Positions 45,210 to 50,541 of a stretch of 50,541 bases of DNA are shown one piece after another (position 1 is the first letter of the stretch; each line of letters starts with the position of its first letter). Under the pieces are notes generated by a model. It ran no database searches. It was not told the DNA's origin and saw only the letters and a program-made list of their open reading frames with translations. The position numbers were made by a program, and so were the translations under genes. The stretch is taken from NCBI GenBank assembly GCA_015059485.1, contig SVAH01000006.1:1-50541 (forward strand). The letters run 5' to 3'. The DNA comes from Bacillota bacterium (GTDB lineage: Bacteria; Bacillota_I; Bacilli_A; RF39; UBA660).

Positions 45210-45620
45210 TTAACCATAGGTAACTTCATTTTGGTTAGCTGGTCTTATTGTTATATCTTCTAATAAAACTACATATCCACTTGCTTTATGTTCTTTTATA
45301 AATTTATTTAAAACATCACTTGAACAAGATTTAATCATTTTTGCAGTATTAGGAATTGGTACTAACATATTATAATGATTGCCTTATACTAATTCAAATT
45401 TTTCGTAATAAATAAAAATTTCTTTTACTATACCTTTTAATACAGATATATTTTTCCAATCATCTTCATTAGCATCATAAACATATTCTAATTCTTCAAT
45501 ATTAATTGAAGATATAATATTATTGGCACTAGTAACTAGCCAATTAATTGAATCTCCAATTTTAAATGGAATACCACAGCATTCCATTTGTCATAAATCA
45601 TAAAATACTTTTGTCTTCAT
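45210..45620 (-). pseudogene. Interrupted DUF6578-like gene with two in-frame stops
   Basis: One frame encodes MKTKVFYDL, TGA (45591-45593), QMECCGIPFKIGDSINWLV and onwards, TAA (45384-45386), GNHYNMLVPIPNTAKMI and onwards, ending LLEDITIRPANQNEVTYG. The TGA stands where DUF6578-like proteins have Trp (a WQxECCGxPF motif), which suggests mutation of TGG to TGA. The second stop separates the middle from the C-terminal part. The gene is therefore probably dead; no longer ORF covers it. Confidence 0.7.
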
Positions 45621-45623
45621 AGT

Positions 45624-45735
45624 CTACTTTCTTTCTAAAATACAAACAGTTTCTACATGCCTAGTATGGAGATGACGAACATGTCATTTGAACTCTATTG
45701 TTACATATAAGACCGAGTATTACGAACATATCATA
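45624..45735 (-). repeat. RlmD/RumA 3'-end remnant, copy C
   Basis: The minus strand ends HTRHVETVCILERK followed by a stop (45624-45626), the typical C-terminus of RlmD-type rRNA uracil methyltransferases. Upstream are two GAYATGTTC-like boxes 47 bp apart, the same spacing as in copy B. The remainder of the gene is absent. Confidence 0.7.
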
Positions 45736-45752
45736 ATATCTTAATCTTACGA

Positions 45753-46301
45753 TTACTTATTTTCTTCAAATGATAAATTAGGTTCTTTATCTAAATCGAT
45801 ACCATAAATTTCTTCATATATTCTTTGGACATCTAAAGATGTAGCTTTTTCTTTAGGTATTCCTAATAATTGGAGTGTATTATAGACTTCTTCTTCACTT
45901 ATTCCTTCAATTTCCAAATAAGTTGGTATCTTAGGCCATGTATCTATATCAACTTCCACGCCATTTAAATCATACTTAATTCTTTTATTTTCTTGAATTC
46001 CTCTAGGAGAGTACCCTAATTCACCTAATATTTCATTTGTGGCATTAAAATCACTTACTTCTATTTCAACTTCTCTTGTACCATCAATATTAGATGATTC
46101 TACATTCTTAATTGTAAGAGTAGTTTTTGAGCCATTTGTTCTCAATCGAATCCATTTGCTTGGAACAACTGGTTTAAAATCATAAACATATCTTTTTTGA
46201 AATACATCTTCTATTAATATCGCATTTAACTCTTTTAGTTTTGCTTGTATTTCATCCTTATCGATTTCTAACACTCTAACTTCATATTCAATTCGACTCA
46301 T
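45753..46301 (-). CDS. CYTH domain protein (triphosphate-tunnel type)
   Basis: This 182-residue protein starts at ATG 46301 (MSRIEYEVRVLEIDKDE) after GGAAGTGATATT. The N-terminal EYEVRV pattern, WIRLRTNGSKTTLTIK and VEIEVSDF plus a YLEIEGISEEEV segment are features of CYTH (class IV adenylate cyclase/thiamine triphosphatase-like) enzymes, which act on triphosphates using acidic tunnel residues. The substrate is unknown. It lies between the RlmD-tail copy C and the fic gene. Confidence 0.8.
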   Translation of the reverse strand: MSRIEYEVRVLEIDKDEIQAKLKELNAILIEDVFQKRYVYDFKPVVPSKWIRLRTNGSKTTLTIKNVESSNIDGTREVEIEVSDFNATNEILGELGYSPRGIQENKRIKYDLNGVEVDIDTWPKIPTYLEIEGISEEEVYNTLQLLGIPKEKATSLDVQRIYEEIYGIDLDKEPNLSFEENK

Positions 46302-46364
46302 AATATCACTTCCTACATCCATTATACCACATATCTCCAATATTTAATTACATTGCAAGATTAC

Positions 46365-46391
46365 TAAAAACAGAACACATTTGTGTTCTGT
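46365..46391 (-). terminator. Terminator after fic
   Basis: The perfect 10-bp stem ACAGAACACA / TGTGTTCTGT (46370-46391) with a 2-base loop is followed by TTTTT on the minus strand. Confidence 0.85.
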
Positions 46392-46393
46392 CA

Positions 46394-47389
46394 TTAAATT
46401 TTGTAATACATTTGATTTTTACTTGTTGGTTTGTCTGGAATTGTTAATGAAACAACTCCTTCTTTTATCGCCGGATCAAGATATGTTGATCTTAAAGTTT
46501 CTTTTGATTTAATGCCTAATTTATCCATTATTTCATTTGCAGTCATCGGAACATTATATTCCATAACATTAAGTAGTTTGTTAATATTTATTCCTGTTTC
46601 AGTTATTGGAGTTGAGCTAGTTCTAATTGCTTCATCTAAAACTTTATCAATCATATTCAACATAAATTCAATAAATTCAGTAGACTCTACATTGTGATTG
46701 CAATTATTGATAGCTTTATAGTAATCATCCTGATATTTATGTATTTGTGATTCTATTGGTAAGTATTCAAATATATCCTTCCATTTAGATAATAAAATAT
46801 TTTGCCATAATCTAACTGTTCTACCATTTCCATCTGAAAAAGGATGAATAAATACAAATTCATAATGAAAAATGGATGATAAAATTAATGGGTGAATTTC
46901 ATCATTATTCTTTTTTATCCATTCAAATAACTGTTTCATTAATCCATCAACTTGTTCAGGTGGTGGGCAAACATGAATACAATTACCTTTTTCATCAAAA
47001 ACTCCTTCATTACCTTTTCTAAATTCACCAGATTCTTCAACTGTTAAGTATGTCATAATGCCATGAACTTTTTTTAAATCATTTATAGAATAAACATCAA
47101 CTTTATTAATCATTTCATAAGCATTATATGCATTTTTTACTTCTTGGATTTCTTTTTGAGGTCCTATAACTGTTCTACCAGCTATAACATCTTTTACTTG
47201 TCCTAATGATAATGAGTTTGCTTCAATAGCTAATGATGAGTGAATAGATCTAATTCTATTATTTCTTCTTAATACTGGCATTTTGTTAAAATTAGTATAA
47301 TTATCTAATTTACCAAGCTTTTCCATTATACTAGATACATAATCTAACATTTTATTTGTAATAGTAAATGGAGGTTTATAATCGTTCAT
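46394..47389 (-). CDS. Fic family protein
   Basis: This 331-residue protein starts at ATG 47389 behind AGAGGTGATT. The Fic core motif HPFSDGNGRTVR (182-193) is complete, so AMP transfer (or another nucleotide/phosphate transfer) to a protein hydroxyl is likely. An inhibitory-helix motif of the class II type, SLAIEAN (52-58), lies N-terminal. A C-terminal winged-helix-like segment (TANEIMDKLGIKSKETLRS) suggests DNA binding. A strong promoter and three 11-bp repeats lie upstream. Confidence 0.9.
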   Translation of the reverse strand: MNDYKPPFTITNKMLDYVSSIMEKLGKLDNYTNFNKMPVLRRNNRIRSIHSSLAIEANSLSLGQVKDVIAGRTVIGPQKEIQEVKNAYNAYEMINKVDVYSINDLKKVHGIMTYLTVEESGEFRKGNEGVFDEKGNCIHVCPPPEQVDGLMKQLFEWIKKNNDEIHPLILSSIFHYEFVFIHPFSDGNGRTVRLWQNILLSKWKDIFEYLPIESQIHKYQDDYYKAINNCNHNVESTEFIEFMLNMIDKVLDEAIRTSSTPITETGININKLLNVMEYNVPMTANEIMDKLGIKSKETLRSTYLDPAIKEGVVSLTIPDKPTSKNQMYYKI

Positions 47390-47417
47390 TAAAATCACCT
47401 CTAATTCTTATGTTATT

Positions 47418-47446
47418 ATTATACTACATATATATATTTTTATCAA
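47418..47446 (-). promoter_or_regulatory. fic promoter
   Basis: TTGATA (47441-47446), 17 bases, TATAAT (47418-47423). Confidence 0.75.
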
Positions 47447-47451
47447 TATAT

Positions 47452-47484
47452 CTTGCTTAATTCTTGCTTAATTCTTGCATAATT
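47452..47484 (-). repeat. Three 11-bp direct repeats upstream of fic promoter
   Basis: CTTGCTTAATT twice, then CTTGCATAATT on the plus strand, contiguous and directly before the -35. An 11-bp phase equals one helical turn, fitting cooperative binding of a regulator on one face. Confidence 0.6.
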
Positions 47485-47502
47485 ACAATGTGTTTTTATT
47501 AT

Positions 47503-47538
47503 ATATAAAAACTAGATGATAACAAAATCATCTAGTTT
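47503..47538 (-). terminator. Terminator after the 47596 gene
   Basis: The 12-bp stem AAACTAGATGAT / ATCATCTAGTTT (47509-47538) is followed by a T-rich run on the minus strand. Confidence 0.75.
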
Positions 47539-47595
47539 AAATGTTCGGAAATTCTTAATCTTCAGATTATTTTAGCAAAACATAATTTTTAAATA

Positions 47596-48015
47596 TCACA
47601 ATGTCGAAATAAAACTTAATAATCTATTTTTTTCTTCCGTATTAGTTAAAAAGTATATAGAATTGCTCTCTAATATATCTTTTATAAACTTTTTATCATT
47701 CTTTTCTAATAGTTTATCTACAACATATTTTTGATCTAATTGATTATTTAGTGTACTAAAATCATTACAATAATCTAAGAACCCTAATAACAACTCAATA
47801 TCTCCTTTATCAATAAAAAAATCTATTATTTTATTTCTGTTATAATCCGAGTAAATAGAAACTAAACTTATCAAAGCATATGAATTGTCATCATTAATTA
47901 ATTTTAAAACTAAATCATCAAATTCATCATTAGATAATTTTGTAATTAGTGTATAAAAAGGTCCTTCATTACATTGTTTTATAATTTTTTCCTCTTTATC
48001 AGTATAATTACTCAT
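47596..48015 (-). CDS. Unknown small helical protein
   Basis: This 139-residue, Asn/Asp/Leu-rich soluble protein has repeated helical segments (NDEFDDLVLKLINDDNSYAL, KKFIKDILESNSIYFL). No family is recognised and there is no signal or membrane segment. AAAGGAG precedes the ATG. It lies in the accessory region, between the RlmD-tail copy B and fic. Confidence 0.5.
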   Translation of the reverse strand: MSNYTDKEEKIIKQCNEGPFYTLITKLSNDEFDDLVLKLINDDNSYALISLVSIYSDYNRNKIIDFFIDKGDIELLLGFLDYCNDFSTLNNQLDQKYVVDKLLEKNDKKFIKDILESNSIYFLTNTEEKNRLLSFISTL

Positions 48016-48139
48016 CTTTTAATCTCCTTTAACAAATCATATTTTTTTTGAAAGAATATAGTATATGGAAACATGTCATATACATACTATATAAAAAAAT
48101 TGCGATATTTTTTTGCATTTTTTTCTATTTTTTAATTTT

Positions 48140-48256
48140 TTAGCCAACTAAACGTTCAAGAACCATAACTGTTTCTACATGCCTAGTATGCGGTCAACGA
48201 ACATATCAATTTATCTCCACTGTTACCTATATGTATGCGGATAAAGAACATGTTAC
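48140..48256 (-). repeat. RlmD/RumA 3'-end remnant, copy B
   Basis: The frame ends PHTRHVETVMVLERLVG with a stop (48140-48142). Upstream, the minus strand has GATATGTTC followed by a 5-base insertion (GTTGA) before CCGCATACTAGG, and an ACATGTTC box 47 bp further on. It is homologous to copies A and C. The rest of the gene is absent. Positions 48257-48316 show no further feature. Confidence 0.7.
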
Positions 48257-48316
48257 TCTATTTATATCAACATTATACCACGTATAATTTTTTAGCATCG
48301 TAGTTTTATTTTTTAG

Positions 48317-49315
48317 TTATTTTTCTAAATTATAATTCAACACTTTTGTTAATTTTTTTTCTTGATTATTCTTTACTATTTTTTCTCCAAAATTCATAAA
48401 GAATTCATCTACTTCTTTTACTGTAGTTTTTTCATCAACAGGATATCTTAAAACAACAGTTTTAAATCTACAATGTTCTACATTTAAATCATAATTGTTT
48501 AATGAATTGTTTCCAAATAAGATTACTTTATTCTCATCATAATCTTTTTCACCTGTTTGATAATTTATAGTTAAACCTTCAAGTATTTTTGAATGATCAT
48601 AATCATGTCCCAAAGCCACTTCTCTTGGAACATCTATATATTCATATAATTTAACATAATCATCATCATTCTTAACAGCATCTACAAAGTATTGTTTATT
48701 AGTACTATTTAACCCATTCCAATCTAACATAATCCAGGCATATCCATTACCAATAACCCATTTATCATCATGACCTATATATAACTTGTTTTCATCAACT
48801 GGTTCATCTTTACTTTCAACATTATATCTATTAGCACTAGACATTAAAGTATTAACACCATTAGACGTTAAATATTTACAAGCATTTCTAACTGGTTTTT
48901 CAATACATAATCTTTGCATAACTTCATCATCTAGATTTATTTGCCCATCATATGGAAAAATGTCTATATCCTTCACATATTCACAAGTTTCATTTTTATT
49001 AATAAAATCATTTATGAATTTATCACTATTTGAAACATTTACCAATTTGCCTCTACTAGTAATAAAAATAATTGCATCCCTTATAACTCTATTTAAAGTA
49101 TCTTCTGATAATTCTTTACATACTGAAGAATCTGAAATAAGTGTTATAAATCTATCATCAGCATATAAAACACCATCTTTCTCTATTGTTCTAGTACAAT
49201 AAGGTAATGTATATAAAACACTATGATAATAACCATCTTCATTACATTTTATTATGAATTCTAGAATACCATTTGAAGTATTAATTGTAATTGAACTCTC
49301 ATCATATTTACTCAT
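48317..49315 (-). CDS. Unknown protein, 332 residues
   Basis: This soluble protein is rich in Asp, Asn and Tyr. It starts MSKYDESSITINTSNGILEF and has an N-terminal beta-rich stretch, FPYDGQINLDDEVMQRLC and a C-terminal charged end. No motif, signal or membrane segment is recognised. AAAGGGGG precedes the ATG. It lies between RlmD-tail copies A and B in the accessory region. Confidence 0.5.
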   Translation of the reverse strand: MSKYDESSITINTSNGILEFIIKCNEDGYYHSVLYTLPYCTRTIEKDGVLYADDRFITLISDSSVCKELSEDTLNRVIRDAIIFITSRGKLVNVSNSDKFINDFINKNETCEYVKDIDIFPYDGQINLDDEVMQRLCIEKPVRNACKYLTSNGVNTLMSSANRYNVESKDEPVDENKLYIGHDDKWVIGNGYAWIMLDWNGLNSTNKQYFVDAVKNDDDYVKLYEYIDVPREVALGHDYDHSKILEGLTINYQTGEKDYDENKVILFGNNSLNNYDLNVEHCRFKTVVLRYPVDEKTTVKEVDEFFMNFGEKIVKNNQEKKLTKVLNYNLEK

Positions 49316-49376
49316 AAAAAACCCCCTTTTTTTTAAGTGTTTAATACAATATCACATTATCAAAAAAAAGTCAAAA

Positions 49377-49400
49377 AAAAGATGTCTTTTAAACATCTTT
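49377..49400 (-). terminator. Terminator at RlmD-tail copy A
   Basis: AAAGATGT / ACATCTTT around the stop of the tail, with a T run downstream on the minus strand. Confidence 0.6.
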
Positions 49401-49451
49401 CCTTTCTAAAACCATAACTGTTTCAACATGGTATGTATAAGAAAACATATC
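49389..49451 (-). repeat. RlmD/RumA 3'-end remnant, copy A
   Basis: The frame reads DMFSYTYHVETVMVLERKDV with a stop at 49389-49391, an uninterrupted match to the C-terminal end of RlmD-type methyltransferases. It is cut by a stop just upstream. It is the longest clean coding tail of the three. Confidence 0.7.
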
Positions 49452-49480
49452 TTAATATGATAATTATTATTGATTATTAA

Positions 49481-49762
49481 TTACTCACTATACATATACT
49501 CTATTAATGATGAATCTTCACCTAACTTATTAGCAAAATCATCGCCTAATTTTTCTTTTAAAATCTCAAATTTTCTTATAAAATCATCTAAAGGATATAA
49601 AAACAAATCTAATGATGTTAAGAATAAATCTTTTGCGTAATATATACCATTATTTTCTAGGTATTTTAATATTTTTAACACATTTTCTGAATCTATTTGT
49701 CTAATTAAACTTTCATCAAAATTTTCTTTTAATATTTTAATATCTATTTCATCTAAATTCAT
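49481..49762 (-). CDS. Unknown small helical protein
   Basis: This 93-residue protein starts MNLDEIDIKILKENFDESLI and is predicted to be all helical, with FLYPLDDFIRKFEILKEKLG and DDFANKLGEDSSLIE segments. This recalls helical-repeat proteins such as mTERF repeats, but similarity is only general. It overlaps the upstream repeat protein (ATGA) and is probably co-expressed with it. GGAGG lies before the ATG. Confidence 0.5.
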   Translation of the reverse strand: MNLDEIDIKILKENFDESLIRQIDSENVLKILKYLENNGIYYAKDLFLTSLDLFLYPLDDFIRKFEILKEKLGDDFANKLGEDSSLIEYMYSE

Positions 49763-50541
49763 TTTGATATTCCTCCATTTATTTTTTTTGCATTTTCTTC
49801 ATATGTATATTTTTGAATAAGTTCTTTAATATCTATATTATATTTTTTCTTTAATAATCCCGGTTGCTTTCCAAAAATTGGATTTAACTTGCCATCTATA
49901 ATCAAAGGTAAATTATTTTCTTTCAAGTATTGTATTAATGCATAATTTTGTGAAGGAGAAAATAATAAGAATGATGTATTTAAAAAGCCATCAATATTAT
50001 TTTCTTCAGCCAATCTAAATAATAATTGTAATTTTGAAATCATTGATTTACTCTTAGCTACTATTGAAGAAGTAAGTAAACTTGAATATCTCTTATCATT
50101 CCAACAATCCATTTGCAATAATTCTTGTATCTCTTCTAACTTGGCATGTGCTAATGTTGTTGATGTAAATAATTCTGGATGTTCTTTAAATTCTGGGCTT
50201 TGGATTATCTTTTGTATCTCTTCTAACTTGGCATGTGCTAATGTTTCTGATGTAAATAATTCTGGGTGTTCTTTAAATTCTAGGCTTTGGATTATCTTTT
50301 GTATTTCTTCTAACTTGGCATGTGCTAATGTTTCTGATGTAAACATTTCTGGATGTTCTTTAAATTCTGGGCTTTGAATTATCTTTTGTATCTCTTCTAA
50401 CTTGGCATGTGCTAATGTTTGTGATGTAAATAATTCTAGGTGTTCTTTAAATTCTGGGCTTTGGATTATCTTTTGTATTTCTTCTAACTTGGCATGTGCT
50501 AATGTTTCTGATGTAAATAATTCTGGATGTTCTTTAAATTC
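49759..50541 (-). CDS. Tandem-repeat protein, N-terminus beyond window
   Basis: The frame is open to the window edge, so the start lies outside. Five near-identical 29-residue units fill about 50107-50541, each with an EFKEHPELFTSETLAHAKLE core followed by an EIQKIIQSP end. The fifth deviates at its C-terminus (EIQELLQMD). A unique C-terminal part (about 115 residues) contains SFLLFSPSQNYALIQYLKEN and GKLNPIFGKQPGLLKKKYNI. The units look like paired helices forming a solenoid. No family is recognised; the possible resemblance to mTERF- or TAL-like repeats is only a guess. Confidence 0.7.
   Translation of the reverse strand, partial: EFKEHPELFTSETLAHAKLEEIQKIIQSPEFKEHLELFTSQTLAHAKLEEIQKIIQSPEFKEHPEMFTSETLAHAKLEEIQKIIQSLEFKEHPELFTSETLAHAKLEEIQKIIQSPEFKEHPELFTSTTLAHAKLEEIQELLQMDCWNDKRYSSLLTSSIVAKSKSMISKLQLLFRLAEENNIDGFLNTSFLLFSPSQNYALIQYLKENNLPLIIDGKLNPIFGKQPGLLKKKYNIDIKELIQKYTYEENAKKINGGISK
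50107..50541 (-). repeat. 87-bp tandem repeat array
   Basis: Five in-frame copies of an 87-bp unit, with only scattered substitutions, continuing to the window edge. The near identity at DNA level suggests recent expansion and possible copy-number variation. Confidence 0.85.

Noticed and set aside
45591-45593. TGA read as Trp (code 4)
   Set aside because: TGA serves as a true stop in ATGA overlaps at kinase/alaS and rpoB/rpoC, and the same gene also has a TAA.
50141-50377. Plus-strand ORF opposite the repeat protein
   Set aside because: It is a shadow of the repeat unit and has no ribosome site or promoter.
50107-50541. CRISPR-like repeat array
   Set aside because: Units are 87 bp, contiguous without spacers and in frame with a protein.

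Overview
The window is strongly AT-rich DNA from a low-GC Bacillota. The gene set points to a Bacilli-side gut lineage of the RF39/Erysipelotrichia/Mycoplasmatota-related type. Supporting evidence is a type B RNase P RNA next to gpsB, the order rodZ-pgsA-recA, a ybxB-type methyltransferase before rpoB-rpoC, a ylbD-ylbE pair, and tiny YjcZ-like peptides. TGA is a normal stop codon (ATGA overlaps at kinase/alaS and rpoB/rpoC), so the code is table 11. Nearly all genes lie on the minus strand; only a small membrane protein (27.0 kb) and a PrsA-like foldase (39.0 kb) are on the plus strand. The taxonomic placement is inference.

Layout by position. 0-2.6 kb: an alanine T-box riboswitch controls a small P-loop kinase and a short AlaS lacking the C-terminal oligomerisation domain. 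2.6-6.4 kb: an AI-2E-type transporter and envelope proteins of unknown role, two sharing one extracellular domain. 6.5-20.5 kb: a surface polysaccharide locus. It holds two CpsC/CpsD tyrosine-kinase modules, one CpsB phosphatase, two VanZ-like proteins, a DUF2441-like gene, a flippase plus a flippase remnant, an ATP-grasp/acetyltransferase fusion, a DUF2334 deacetylase-like protein, a Wzy-like polymerase, a tandem GT4 glycosyltransferase and the priming sugar transferase. A strong terminator lies just after the priming transferase gene. 20.6-25 kb: a four-gene envelope operon (solute-binding+VWA fusion, XpaC-like, solute-binding, SPFH); this is the best candidate for an undescribed system. 25-30 kb: a cysteine-cluster protein, an FtsW-type polymerase, tandem prepilins, ylbD-ylbE and an Rpn-type nuclease gene broken by one stop codon. 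30-38 kb: rpoC, rpoB and the ybxB-type methyltransferase. RpoB has Asp at the position equivalent to E. coli His526, suggesting intrinsic rifampicin resistance. 38-45 kb: microproteins, a PrsA-like foldase, an unknown helical protein, recX, recA (with a LexA-like box), pgsA, rodZ, rnpB and gpsB.

45.2-50.5 kb is accessory. Three degenerate copies of the 3' end of an RlmD/RumA-type rRNA methyltransferase gene separate small modules: a doubly interrupted gene, a CYTH protein, a Fic protein with three 11-bp operator-like repeats, several unknown helical proteins, and a tandem-repeat protein with near-identical 29-residue units that runs off the window edge. The repeated methyltransferase tails look like attachment-site scars of successive integrations (inference).

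Functionally, most of the window serves the cell envelope: polysaccharide synthesis and its phospho-regulation, cell-wall polymerisation, protein folding outside the membrane, and division. Transcription, recombination and tRNA-charging genes complete the core content.
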